Positions 45,986 to 58,382 of a DNA stretch of 64,000 nt are shown one piece after another. Under the pieces are notes generated by a model. The model was not told the origin of the DNA. It was given only the letters and a program-made list of their open reading frames with translations, and ran no database searches. The stretch comes from Sternotherus odoratus (lineage: Eukaryota; Chordata; Testudines; Kinosternidae). The position numbers were made by a program, and so were the translations under genes. The stretch covers positions 8,199,001-8,263,000 of the forward strand of contig JAVMKO010000006.1 in NCBI GenBank assembly GCA_032164245.1. The letters are read 5' to 3'. Every line of letters starts with the position of its first letter. Position 1 is the stretch's first letter.

Positions 45986-47522
45986 TACCTCTACAGAATT
46001 TACCAGGATTAGCCAAATTAATATCTTCAGCCATAAATGCTCCTTAAATCTGAAAGCCTGCAATGCATGGTTATGAAATGATTGACCATCGTAATCAATC
46101 ATGTCATTAATCTACAGGAAAAGCTGTTTAGAATTAACATTGCTGTTCTAAGGAGAAAGCTGTTTTAAGTGTCTTTCTCCCCTCCCCCATAAAATTAAAA
46201 AAACCCAACCTCTACAGCCCTGCCACTAAGTCTGGAGTCCGTTAGGTTGGAGATCCAGAGTGGTCACAATACTGCCTTAATTTCCCCCCTCCACGTACAG
46301 ACTGTCTCGGTTGAGAGCCTGTAGGCTTTGTCCTGCAATAGAAGCTTGCTGTCACTTCCAGCATCTTTCATGTGCGGATGAATAACCCAGCAAATCTTAT
46401 AAAGGAAAAGCCATATGTAGCTCTAAAATAAGAGCATGAAGTCTCCAGGACTCAGAGAGAACATGTCTATTTCTAGAACAAATTCTGTTGCTCTATATTG
46501 GGGAAGGATTCGGGGATAATCCTTCATCCCCTTGCCCACGAAGGTAGTGGCAGTTCAGCTGAAAGGCTAATTTAGAAATTTCCACAGCATAACAAATTGT
46601 GGGCTTTACATGTCATGTAATTCAGATGTAGCTCATAAATTGTGGCCTTGAACACTAAGCCTTGTAGCCGCAATGTTTACCTGTACCAAGTAACCCAAGC
46701 ACACAGCAGCTCTGAAACAACTAAGTAGAGTGTAGGACTACCTCTCTGTCCTGGTCTTGCAATAGATTATAAAGCAGCTTGTACCAGAGGAGAAAACTGG
46801 CACAGCACCAATTAGAAAGTAGAGTAATGTGTGGTCCATATGACACTTTTTTGCCGCCAGCACAATAATGGCATTGACAATTACTGGGTTGTTTTCATTT
46901 CTTTGTTTCCTTCTAGGAAGAAGCTGAAGAAGTCTAGTGAGCTGGTTCTTCTTGTTCATCCCAAGGGAAATTAACAGGCGGTGTCTGTAGCCAAATCTTA
47001 ATTCTGCTACTTATTATTCGGAAATGGTTGGATTAGTAAAAACTAATAGTGAAACTGATCACAAGAGCTTGAAAATACTTCTGTTAGCAGTGGGTGGTGG
47101 GTGATCTGCTCTAGACTTTCTCTGTCCTTCATTTGAAGTTTTCTGGCCAACTTGAAGTGTGGCATGTGTTGGAATGACGGAGGAAATACTTCGCTGCAGG
47201 TTTGAGACATCTTGAAGTGCCATGATCTAGGAAAGGAAGACACAGATTCTCCCTTTAATGTTCTATTTGAATAAGTGCTTTATTAGAACAAGAGCACTAA
47301 TGTAACTTTTTTTGGGGGGGGGGTCTTTTTTCATAATCCATTCAAAGAGCTTGAACTTTGTCATCTAGTTTGTGGCCTATTGATGTCTAGAGTGTTCAAA
47401 AATATTTCTCGGTGCATTTCTGAGTTTCCTGGAATAAGACTTGTTCCACAAATACCATATTTAAAAAAAATGAAAACTTCACTCTCTAATGTTGAATCAG
47501 CAATATTTTGAACTGTATTTCA
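45986..47522. other. Intron-like DNA, 1.5 kb
   Basis: A splice-acceptor-like TTTGTTTCCTTCTAG near 46904-46918 has no matching donor or sustained frame. No recognised repeat. Confidence 0.4.
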
Positions 47523-48842
47523 TCGAATCATAGAATATCAGGATTGGAAGGGACCTCAGGAGGTCATCTAGTCCAACCCCCTGCTCAAAGCAGGACCAAT
47601 CCCCAACTAAATCATCCCAGCCAGGGCTTTGTCAAGCCTGACCTTAAAAACCTCTAAAGAAGGAGATTCTACCACCTCCCTTGGTAACCCATTCCAGTGC
47701 TTCACCACCCTCCTAGTGAAAAAGTTTTTCCTAATATCCAACCTAAACCTTCCCCACTGCAACTTGAGACCATTACTCCTTGTTCTGTCATCTGCCACCA
47801 CTGAGAACAGTCTAGATCCATCCTCTTTGGAACCCCCTTTCAGGTAGTTGAAAGCAGCTATCAAATCTCCCCTCAGTCTTCTCTTCTGCAGATAAACAAT
47901 CCCAGTTCTCTCAGCCTCTCCTCATAAGTCATGCGCTCCAGGCCCCTAATAATTTTTGTTGCCCTTCTCTGGGCTCTTTCCAATTTTTCCACATCCTTCG
48001 CCCAAAACTGGACACAGTACTCCAGATGAGGCCTCACTAATGTCGAATAGAGGGGAACATAGAATAGAATAGTCCCTCGATCTGCTGGCAATGCCCCTAC
48101 TTATACAGTCCAAAATGCCATTAGCCTTCTTGGCAACAAGGGCACACTGACTCATATCCAGCTTCTCATCCACTCTAACCCCTGGGTCCTTTTCTGCAGA
48201 ACTGCTGCCTTTTCATTCAGTCCCTAGTCTGTAGCAGTGCCTGGGATTCTTTCGTCCTAAGTGCAGGACTCTGCAGTTCTCCATGTTGAACCACATCAAA
48301 TTTCTTTTGGCCAACCCCTCTTAATTTGTCTAAGTCCCTCTGTATCCTATCCCTACCTTCCAGTGTATCTACCACTCCTCCCAGTTTAGTGTCATCTGCA
48401 AACTTGATGAGAGTGTGGTCCATGCCATCCTCCAGATCATTGATAAAGATATTGAATAAAACCAGCCCCAGGACTGACCCTTGGGGCACTCCGCTTGATA
48501 CCGGCTGCCAACTAGACATGGAGCCATTGATCACTACCCGTTGAGTCCGACGATCCAGCCAGCTTTCTATCCACCTTATGGTCCATTCATCCAGCCCATA
48601 CTTCTTTAACTTGCTGGCAAGAATACTGTGGGAGACAGTATCAAAAGCTTTGTTAAAATCAAGGAACAACACATCCACTGCTTTCCCCTCATCCACAGAC
48701 CTAGTTATCTCATCATAGAAGGCAATTAGGTTAGTCAGGCATGATTTGCCCTTCGTGAATCCATGCTGACTGTTCCTGATCATTTTCCTCTCCTCTAAGT
48801 GCTTCAGAATTGGTTCCTTGAGGACCTGCTTTGATATAATAA
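47523..48842 (-). mobile_element. CR1 LINE with reverse-transcriptase core, minus strand
   Basis: The longest recognisable retrotransposon frame in the window (188 residues, 48217-48783). In order it shows [16 protein letters not shown], the [16 protein letters not shown] block, [10 protein letters not shown] and an intact active site FADDTKL (FADD codons at plus coordinates 48391-48402), then a frameshift after DLDKL near 48300. Further 3' come LEYCVQFW and [16 protein letters not shown] in other frames, then [20 protein letters not shown] and the CR1 3' terminus at 47523. It is truncated at the 5' side near 48842 ([12 protein letters not shown] just upstream) and has no endonuclease. Confidence 0.95.
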
Positions 48843-49156
48843 TTCATAAATGTTTGAGATTCAATCTTAAACTTCCCCTTTTTTCTTGTAGTATGTAACT
48901 TTGACTCTCCTCTGCCTGCTCATGGGCCTCTCTCTCCCATGCCATAGGTATTTTTAAAGCATGTTCTTCTAAAGAATATGAAAAGACACTGAAACACAGT
49001 TGTGGCCATGATGTAATTCCTGACATGAATAAGGTTGCTTGCATGCAAGCTCTGTCGCTAGGGTTCCCAAGATCAAATTCACACAAGTAAAATTTCCCAG
49101 TGTTCAGGTGCATGAGGAAGAGACTGGGGTGGCCCCTTCGGCACCAAATACAAGAA
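48843..49156. other. Unassigned spacer between two CR1 copies
   Basis: A 108-residue minus-strand frame crosses it, without a domain or splice support; probably chance. Confidence 0.35.
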
Positions 49157-49538
49157 CAAAGGGCCACCAAATGAAATTAAATGGGCAGCAGGTTTCAAAC
49201 AAATAAAAGGAAGTTCTTCACACAGCGTGCAGTCAACCTGTGGAACTCCTTGCCCAAGGAGGTTGTGAAGGCTAGGACTATAACAGGGTTTAAAAGAGAA
49301 CTGGATAAATTCATGGAGGTTAAGTCCATTAATGGCTATTAGCCAGGTTGGGAAAGGAAGGGTGTCCCTAGGCTCTGTTTGTCAGAGGGAGGTGATGGAT
49401 GGCAGGAGAGAGATCACTTGATCATTACCTGTTAGGTTCACTCCCTCTAGGGCATGTGGCATTTGCCACTGTCGGTAGACCAGATACTGGGCTGGATGGA
49501 CCTTTGGTCTGACTGTGTACGGCTGTTCTTATGTTTAT
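49157..49538 (+). mobile_element. CR1-type LINE, 3' end (TTCTTATG subtype)
   Basis: Carries the end of the ORF in decayed form (CAGTCAACCTGTGGAACTCC and AACTGGATAAATTCATGGAG blocks), then ATGGCTATTAGCCAGG, GAGATCACTTGATCATTACC and GGCTGTTCTTATG. Same subfamily as 18.0-18.57 kb and 34.2 kb. Confidence 0.9.
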
Positions 49539-49597
49539 GCTAAGTGAAGGAGGACAAACTAAGGTTTGCATTGCCTGTATAGATGCACTGAGGACAG

Positions 49598-49891
49598 CAG
49601 TTCTCAAACTGGGCGTTGTGGGACAATTCCCCGGGGGGTCACGAGCTCCCTGCACTGCCAAACCAAACGCTTTTGCTTTTGGCGGCATTTCGGCAGACAT
49701 GCTGCGTACTTCCCAGTGTTCTCCGAAAAGCCGCCGAAGTGAAAGTTTCCGGTTTTGGCGGCTTTTCGGTGGACACTGTGAAGCGCTGCTGAAAGCGGAA
49801 ACTTTCACTTTGGCGGCTTTTCAGCGGACATGCATGGGTCACGGCGGGGAGTGGAAAAAGGGCCACTGACCCAAGAAGTTTGAAACCGCCG
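49598..49891. mobile_element. hAT-like MITE with GC-rich internal repeats
   Basis: Left end CAGTTCTCAAACTGGGC and right end AAGTTTGAAACCGCCG are decayed versions of the CAGTGGTTCTCAAAC type. The interior repeats the GGCGGCTTTTCGG / AAGTGAAAGTTTCCG theme three times in both orientations. Flanking duplication not recognisable. Confidence 0.6.
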
Positions 49892-50049
49892 ACCTAAGAT
49901 AAACCCGCTTTGGCTGGTATTACCCCCTAGGGTGTTAATTCCTGTCTTGTAGACTCAGTGAAGATTAAAGCAGTCAGTGGCTATACTCTTTCTCCGAGCG
50001 AGATCTGGGTATGGATGAGAACTGACTGACAGACATTTAACCTATGCAA

Positions 50050-50418
50050 GACTAAAGTGATGATGGATGACTGGGGAAAGCAACTGGAGGGTAGGGTAAG
50101 AATAGTATCAGCCATTTCAATTGTGTGTGTCCATCATTACTTGATTAGGTTTGACTACCAGTGGCTACTAGAAGATGAAGTAGCAGCAATGACCGGTCCG
50201 CTTTTTATCATTCACATCCAGGCAGAAGGTTGTAACCTTTCCTTTCGGATGTGTACCTTGTGACTGTCACTCATGTCTCTGTCACTATGGGCCTCGCTAA
50301 TTTAGTGTGCTCTGTGTGAGGCTATACCTTGAAATCATTCCAGAACCGAAGCTGGCACAGAATGTGATGGTCGGCTTGATAAGTTGCTCTCCCCAGTCAT
50401 CCATCATCACTTCAGTCT
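50050..50418. repeat. 36-bp inverted repeat pair about 300 bases apart
   Basis: GACTAAAGTGATGATGGATG (from 50050) continues for 36 bases and is answered, with two mismatches, by the reverse complement at 50383-50418. The intervening sequence is not recognised. It could be a MITE with worn ends or two opposite fragments of one repeat. Confidence 0.7.
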
Positions 50419-52013
50419 GCTTGATAAGTGGAGTATCTCTCTGTGAGCATATGCAACTGGCTCCATCATCTGCTCTGGCTGTTTGTGGTTTTCTGGGTGA
50501 AGTTGAAGGCATTGGTTGAACGGTCGCTACTTACCCGAGCCTGCTGTTCTCTCTGTGCCATGCCATACTACTACAACGATCAGGAGAAGTTCTTGACCGA
50601 AGTTCTGTTGGTATGTATGAGAAGGGGCTACGGACTAGATGTACCCTGAGAGCCTCACAACCCTGGGATGTGCCCCTTCCCCTGCATCACAACAGTCTGA
50701 ATCTGGGGATCTTCAGGAAACACTGCAAAGCTCATTCTTTTTCTAGGTATCTGGAGATGTTGGGGTTTGTGAATTGTAAGGATGTGTGAATTGTAAGGGT
50801 GAGGTAATAATGGCATGGGGCTAAACGTTCTGAGTTTCCTGGTTTTCTGTTGGTAGATGTTATGTTGCATCGTCCTGCCATGTTCAGCCAGATATGTGGG
50901 TCTCTGTTATGTTACATTCTTCAGTAATGTCCAGAGTTCCTGAAGAGCATACAGATAAGTGTCCCTTCTAGCGTTCTGTATCCGTCTGAAGTGTGTGTGT
51001 CATGTTTCTGGGGTGAGCAGTACTATTGAGCCCTCACTTGACCTCTCCGTGGGCTCCCCTTTTCACGTTACAAGCCCATGCCTGCATTTCTCTCAGGTAG
51101 GAATCTGGATTTCGCCCCATTCCTAGATTGGGTCCCCAGACCACAGCACCCCTGCTTTACCACCTGTGTGTCTTAAGCTGGGTTTTGGAGATCTATACCA
51201 GTGGCCCTCCAAGAGCTGTGGTTAGTGTGAGAATGCAGACAGGACAGCTTGTTAAAATCAATGTACCGGTATTTATTTATCCACAGGAAGGTACCGGTCA
51301 GAGGGAAAGGGTCAAAACAACAAAAGGCCTCTGTGGATGTTATCTTACGTGAACCTTTGTCTTTCCTTGCCAGGTGCCTCCCACCCCCCACCCCCCAGCA
51401 TTGGAGTTGGGGGAGACAGACGGCACCCCATGCCTTTATCTCAGTCTGTCCCCCAATCAGTCTCTCCCCCTCTGCGTTCACAGGCAGTCTTATTCAAAGC
51501 TTCTTTGTCGGTCCTGGGAACCTTGGACCTAGTCAGTCTGGTTTATGCATCTCACCAGGGGTCAGAGGTAGGCTTCCAGCAGCAGATTCACTGTATTGTT
51601 CATTAAGCTCCAGTAAGTGAGTTAGTCACTGTCTGCCTTCCTGGAGATGTGTAGAAACCACTTAGGATGGAGTGAACTCTGCCCCCATGCAGCAGGCAAC
51701 GTGATAGTTTGTACCTCGATACAGCTACTATTGATAAGAAATCCAGATCTCTCCCACGTTCTTCATGAAACAATACAGCGGAAATAGCTGCTACGGCTAG
51801 TGGGGCTCTAATCAAACACTGAGCCTCCTGGGCAGAAAGAGGCTGGTGGAGGTGGGAGCAGCATTGAAAGGGCTAAACACTCAAGGAGAAACATCATCAA
51901 ATATAGTGTCAGTGGATATTTACCAGACTTCATCAAAAGATTGTGCTTGTAGAACTTCCATTCGCGGAGGCCTTCCAGTGGGGGGCTTGATCACCGAAAC
52001 ATTCAATCGGGGA

Positions 52014-52014
<1 letters not shown>
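50419..52014. other. Intron-like DNA, 1.6 kb
   Basis: No supported exon or recognised repeat. A C-rich tract lies near 51380-51405. Confidence 0.4.

Positions 52015-52110
<96 letters not shown>
52015..52110 (+). repeat. (TG)n microsatellite, about 90 bp
   Basis: Uninterrupted TG units from 52015 to about 52106, ending in CGCG. Cys-Val and Thr-His frames on the two strands are its translation only. Confidence 0.98.
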
Positions 52111-54215
52111 TTGATATCCGAAATGGATTTGGGTCAGCCTTCATACTTGTCTGTCGTCTTATCATTTTTAAACGGCATGAATACCTTGATGCTGGTCTTT
52201 GGAGACCTTGCAACAGGTCTGCTATGTGCAAAGCAGGAGTATTTGGCATTTTATTAGCCTAGACACTGTGAACCGAAATGTGCTAGAGAAGTTAGAATAC
52301 TCTACAGCATGCAACCTCCTTCTCCTACCCTTTTGTTTGGTAACTGAGCATTAGTCGGAGGACCTGCGTCTCTAGTGCCTCACACATTTTCTCTGAAACC
52401 ATTTTATTTTTTAATTTAAAGTGTGCCTGCTTAGTCTTTCCCACCCCTCTGCAGTGCTCCTCCTTATACTGCTGCTGCTTAGTCCTGTAGTGTAATTATT
52501 AAAAATCTGCACTGTGGTCTATGAGATGATGAATCGGACGGGGAGCGCTGTGTGTAGGAGGTGTAAGTGTTTTTGAACAGGTGGATTAAAGTTACATCAG
52601 TGGCTCTATGTACCACTGTTAGGCTCTTGATGTCTTCCAGCTCTTCTGTGGCATAATTACACAGAACTGGCTTTCTTTAGAGAGTAGTAAAAGCTCCACC
52701 CTTCATTGAGCTCGTTGAACTTCGTATTCTTTTAATGATTTAGTTGGTGGACTCTGTTAATTTTATGCTCCTGTCAGCACCTTTGTTCTCCAACTCCCTG
52801 ATCATCTCATGAAGTTTAAGTTTATCAAGTATAGCTGTGAATACTGAATCTTCAGAATTTATGGTCTTTGTGTTCAACCAGCTTAAATCTGCCATGGCAA
52901 GCTGTGCAAGATTATGTAGTGGCTGGGAGTTAGTCTGACCTGCCTGTAGTCTTGTATAACAAATTTAATAGCGCCTGGGTACTCTATTGCAATGCGAAGC
53001 TATGCTTGCCCTGACTGACTTGCTCTCTGTAGTGATAGCTGCCATCTGGTGTGCTTCTTTATCTAGCTTTGCTCCAAATAATGCTGTTGGGAAACCTGTT
53101 ATAGCATCTTGAGTTAGGAAACATTACCAGACAGTCTTGGTTCGTGCCAGATACTTCTGGAATCCTGTTTTCAATTAACTGAGTGGTAGATGCTGGAAAA
53201 CTAACAACCAAACCCTCACAACTTGCTCAGTACACTTCTTGAGCAGAGTTGTACGTACTATTTAATGACCACAATTCCTGTACCCTTTTCCCTCCTGAAT
53301 GAAATAATGTGCAGTATGTATATAGTACCTATTGATGTGGGTAGCTTTTTCCTGTGTTGTGGGGTTTTTCTTCACTCTTGGCTTTAATTCCTCCTGCGCT
53401 TTGGCTCTTAAACCTCTGCTGTTCTTAGAAGATCAGGGTCAGATGCATCCTCCCCTCTCCTTGACATCCAATAATGTAGCGCTCACTGAAGGGCTTGGTC
53501 TCTAATGTTCTTTATGTCACCTCCCCTCTGCCCCTTTGTATCTTCCTGGCCATTGGGCCTTATTTGTTAGCCCATCAGAATCTTGGGTCAATGGTGTTTC
53601 ATAAGCCAAGAGGCTGTGGGTGTTTGGCTTTGACATACAATATCTCACCATCATACATGGTGTACACACTACTGCCAGTTTCTGTGAATGGCTTTGTGCC
53701 ATCTAGAGATGTGTGAATGTTGAGACTAAATGAAGTGTAAGCAATGATTTTGCACTTCTCTAGGATTCTCTCAGCTGGGGGAAGATACAGAGCATTTTTC
53801 GTAGATTCCATGCTCTTTGAAGTAACAGATGGGGCTGGAAAGTGAAAGAGCTGTATATCTCCTAGAATAGTCTAACTAACACTGTAGGGAGAGCTTGATG
53901 TAGGTGGAGTGCTACGACCCAAAATGGACTTTGAACAAATGCTCGTCTCGTGAAATTGCTGTGGGATCTCTAATGACAAGAGGTCAGGATTTGACTTCAT
54001 CTCTTGCAAGATCCATGTTGAACATTTTCTCATTTCTGGCATAGTTAGAATCACTTCTACAGCATCCTGAGAGTGACTTTGGTGATCTTCCATCCGACTA
54101 GTGTAGTGACAAACCTTGTTTAGCTTGAGAGAACCCTGAGCTTACCCAGCTGACCAAAAGTTCAAGGCGATAGAATTTTAAGTGACCCTTGCTTTCACAA
54201 TTTTGAATTTTCTAA
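52111..54215. other. Intron-like DNA, 2.1 kb
   Basis: No exon, RNA gene or repeat family that I can support. Confidence 0.4.
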
Positions 54216-54478
54216 GGGCTGGGTTACTCTACGGGGGCAGGTCGACCTAAGATACACAACCTTAGTTGCAGTACCTTAGGTCAACTTACCTGGCCAGTCC
54301 CCATGGCGGTGGGTCAACTGCGGCCACTCCCCTGCCAACTCCGCTTACTCCTCCTGCCAAGGTGGAATACAGGCGTCGATTCGGGGATTGATTGATTGCG
54401 TCTAGATGAGACGCGATCAATCGATCCCTGATACATTGAGTGCTACCCGCTGATCTAGTGGGTAGGGTAGCCGTACCC
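54216..54478. mobile_element. PIF/Harbinger-like MITE
   Basis: Ends GGGCTGGGTTACTCTACGG and GTAGGGTAGCCGTACCC, flanked by TAA (54213-54215) and TTA (54479-54481). The interior has AGGTCGACCTAAGATAC and the segment 54398-54413 shared with the copy at 296-592. Confidence 0.8.
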
Positions 54479-54589
54479 TTAGGTCTAGCCCATTATACTT
54501 CCTCAGTGGATCAGGCACACTCAAACAATTTTAAATGGAATGGGCAAGCAGTCGATTTTGTTTGACCAGGAACAGTACAACTTTGTTTC

Positions 54590-54775
54590 TGCTGAAGAGC
54601 TGTAACTATGGTGAAAAGCTGTCGCTATGAAGAGCTGTAGCTCTAGCTCTATGAAGAGCTGTAGCTATGAAGAGCTGTAGCTGTAGCTCTAGCTCTATGA
54701 AGAGCTGTAGCTATGAAGAGCTGTAGCTATGGTGAAAAGCTGTAGCTATGAAGAGCTGTAGCTATGGTGTAAAGC
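54590..54775 (+). repeat. Degenerate 16-bp tandem repeat
   Basis: About ten units of TATGAAGAGCTGTAGC and variants (GGTGAAAAGCTGTAGC, GTAGCTCTAGCTC). Local duplication of larger blocks is visible: the stretch around 54640-54690 is nearly repeated around 54680-54720. Confidence 0.95.
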
Positions 54776-57700
54776 TGAGACTTGCTTTAAAGTCCACTCC
54801 AGAAAAGGCGTCGCTACTGTGATACCTCTGGAGCTCAAATAGTACAGTATCTCGTTGCTCAAAATGAGAGACTTGACTTTACGTTTGCCCTCATCTGTAT
54901 TTACTGAGTTAGGATATCAGTTTTCACAGTAGGATACAGGAGTTTGCAGTATAGGTTGAGCTGCCTGCCAGCCAATGCCTTAAAGGGGAAATGTGCCTAT
55001 TCACACATTTAGGGGCTGAATTCCTTCCCAGTGCTCATCTGGAGGAGGGATGAGGAATGCAAAGGAGAAGAACCGGGATGAGGCTGCTGGTTCCCTTTTC
55101 TGTGTTCCGTACCTCTTTGTATTGTGTTAATTATCAAAAAGTAATCAGGGGTGAAAACAGGACTACTTCCTGGGGGGGATGCCTTCTCCAAGAGTAGCAT
55201 TGTTGTGGTGAGCATTTCTGGGACTGAATCCTGGACGTCCGGATCTAAAACATAAACCTCTACTGCTTGAGCTGAAGAAGTGGGTCCATGAAGCTGGAGA
55301 CATTAGCAATCTAATGAACCCCTTTAGGTGGACCAGCCACTAGAGGGGGACTAAAAACCCACACTGAGCGTGGGATTATGCTTGCATGCCACATAGCATA
55401 TCCTTACTTGGCTTATATGGTGCAATAGCTATCCACATAGTAACACTGAATAACACCTTGCTGTGTGAATTACTGATGACACGTCTCTCCGCTCTGCTTT
55501 TCTTGCCCCTTCCCCAACACACACTTCCCTCTTCGGCATTTCTCCACTTTTAGCCTGTTCCAAAATGCCATGTGAATTTGCCCTCGACTATTTTAATGCA
55601 GTTCAGAGAGCAGTGAGGTTTTCTTCTCCTTTCTGCAGTATTCTGAACGAGCTGTTTCAATTAACGGTGGAGCTTGTTTGACCTCACTCAGGAGCAGTTA
55701 GAGTGCTCTGTTTGGTTTTTTGGTGTGACTTTGTACGGCACGGGCATGGTTACAAGTAGGATTTGGAGATGGTATCTGTGCATGGCTCGTTTGTGAATAT
55801 TAACTTGCTCAGAAGCATTTAAAATATTTTTATTGGCGTTAACCATGCCAAAGGTGTCTGGCATTTTTAAAATGCTACAGTTGCTATTCCATGGCACAGC
55901 ACAGTACTTCACACCTACATGTGACCGCTCCGACTGGGTTTGAAATCCCAGTGCGAATCAGCCAAAAAAGAGAAGCGACACCAAAGCCTGGGTGAAAATC
56001 AGGACTTACTGCTGTGGGGGAGAATATAAGTAAATACCTTTATGTAACTTTTGGTTTAAATCCCTGTTAAGATTCCAGGTATAAATTCTTGATAGAAACT
56101 CTCAAGTTACTCAGACATTTGCATATGTATTTATCATGGCCAGTAATTTTGTTTTTTTAAACACCACTTATTAGGAGTGATTTATAGTACAGATTATATT
56201 CTGCAATTTTACCTCTGCAAATAGGTCTTCGTCACACACAGCGATTAGGTTATGACTGTGCTAATGAATGTGTGTTCGAGTAGGAAGCTTTCATTCTTGT
56301 TGTGCTAGTTCAGAGCCACCTAAACTTTTGTTCTGTGTTCCATAGAATTAATCAGAAATACACAAATTCCCCCCCGCCAGCTCTATCATTCTAATCTTTT
56401 TTTTTTTTTCCTTCTCCAATTTGTCAAGAAACTTGTGTGTGCCAGGAATATTCAGCATTGATTTCCTCCCTGTGAAGCCTGCAGGATTAGAGTAACCTTT
56501 TTTATTTTTAGGCTCCTGCTTAGTCATATAGGGGCAGTTGAGTGACCTTCCCACCTTCAAAGGGTGTGTGGAATAGCTGCCACTCTTCTCCTCCACCATA
56601 GACTTGCATCTGAATGCAAACCACCTTGCCTTCTCTTTGCAGGAAAATTGCCCTTAATTTGTTTTTTCAATGAGTCATGGTCAGATTTATTCTCCCCCTT
56701 CAGAAGAGCTGTGTTGGTGAGGCTGTGGGTGGAGTTGCTGAGAAGGTATAATCAGCATCAAGGAAGTATTGATTAGTAGAGCCATTCATAGACCCATGAA
56801 GTGAGAGTTGCTTTTTGATGGGCAAGGCTTTCTTTTTGGCAGGCAGGCACCTGCTAAGGGATTGTGCTATGCTCTCCGGCTGCAGGGCTTTCGATTTCAG
56901 TAAACACTTGGCTTCAGCAAGTTCCTCCTCCTGCCGGGAGATTCTGCTTGTCTGCTCTACCAAGATTTCGTTGTAAGAAAGGGGCAGCAGGAAGAGTGTG
57001 GTGCAAAGCAGTTGACACGGATCGAACAACCTGCTACAATAATTGGTAAATTTTCTGAGTCACGGAGTTACAGTTCGCTTGGAAAAATGGCATTCCTTCA
57101 CTATGGCGTCACTGTACATTGTCCTCTAGAGAGGAAGCAAACAATGCGCTGTAGAACAAGCTGTTGGCAGCTCACATTTTAATGCATGAGTTTTTCCAGG
57201 TCTCGTGCTGGTTCACTTTTTCCTTTTAGGTTTCAATGTTGAAGGTGGCTGTTGTTACTGTCCAAATGTTTAATGCCGTGCTAATAGCGTCTGCTGCAAG
57301 GACAAGGAGTGAAAGGAACAACCTAGTGCAGATTGGAGATACCCCATAGCAGATTTGTTTGGACTAATTTGCTGTCTTATCTGTATGGGGTGTTAACAGA
57401 GAACAATTTCCACAAAATTCTAAGGCAACCCAGCAGTATGTGTTTGAAATCCAGGATGCCACCCAACTTGGAAAGCTAGCAACATTTTCTGGCAGTCTTG
57501 GCGATTTTACTGCTTCAACATTTTAATTTCAGCCTTGAAAACCATACCTGTGTGCAGTGCCATTAGGCAGAAAGCATAACGAAGCGTGTGTGTTGTTTGC
57601 AAAGGTATTTGAAGGTGTAAAGCATGCTGAGTGCTGTTGCAGCCACAGATAGAATCAAACCTTGTAAGTACATCTGACTAGCTTTTCAAGCACATGGATG

Positions 57701-57860
57701 GTTGCTGGTGGTGATGAATCCTAGCAGTGCCTAGAAACCCTGATCAGGATCATGGCACCATTGTATTGAGTCGTGTTCCTACACCTAATGTAGAAGAGTC
57801 CCTGCCCTGACTAGGCTGTGTTTTAACAGTATCGTTTATTTATCTCTTTTGTTTCCCCAG
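54776..57860. other. Intron-like DNA, 3 kb
   Basis: A minus-strand open frame at 56700-57029 (109 residues, first codon TTG) has a hydrophobic stretch and a short Glu/Gln-rich segment but no recognised domain or splice sites; it is noted, not called. No repeat family is recognised. Confidence 0.35.
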
Positions 57861-57963
57861 TTTCTAGGTGGCAGAGAGACAGTGAAACGTGGGGAGCAAG
57901 AAAAGCCTTTGCGGGAGCCCTGTGTGTAAACAAAGATGGATTGGCTGTGACTGTGTGCCTTAG
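57861..57963 (+). other. Candidate exon, probably untranslated
   Basis: A good acceptor (TCTCTTTTGTTTCCCCAG ending at 57860) is followed by 103 bases and a donor-like TTAG|GTGGGG at 57963/57964. In the phase left by the exon at 31109 it adds 22 codons before a TAA at about 57927, so it does not extend that reading usefully. An alternative frame with an ATG at about 57980 gives only 44 codons. It might be an alternative untranslated exon or a chance pair of sites. Confidence 0.2.
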
Positions 57964-58296
57964 GTGGGGAGATCCTTACTATGAAGACTTCCTACAGAGC
58001 TGGCCTCCACAGGGAACCACTGAATTCCACATCTTCTACATTCCATCAAGTCAAACGGTACAAACAGAGCCGAGTTGGGCCAAGAATGGTTAACAAGTGT
58101 AGGCCTACTCCTTAATTCCCTGCTTTGTGTGCCAAACTCTTAGATAAAACCTTTCCGTTGGGGAACTCTGCTGCCTTTAAGTGAAATATTAACAGTAGTT
58201 CTAGTCACTTTGGGGCACAATTGTTCCTTAATATTTTTTAAATTAGATGGCAGCAGCTACAGCATTACTGCTGCTCGTGTCCTCAGAGAAGCTTTT

Positions 58297-58329
58297 AGAT
58301 ATATATAGATATAGATATAGATAGATATA

Positions 58330-58369
<40 letters not shown>

Positions 58370-58382
58370 GTGTGTGTGTGTA
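58297..58382 (+). repeat. (GATA)n(GA)n(GT)n compound microsatellite
   Basis: ATAGATAT units are followed by about 17 GA units and six GT units. Confidence 0.97.

Noticed and set aside
46904..46980. Acceptor-like TTTCCTTCTAG followed by a short Lys-rich reading
   Set aside because: The frame stops within 20 codons and no donor is present.
51846..52262. Cys-Val repeat frame of 138 residues and Thr-His frame on the other strand
   Set aside because: Translation of the (TG)n microsatellite.
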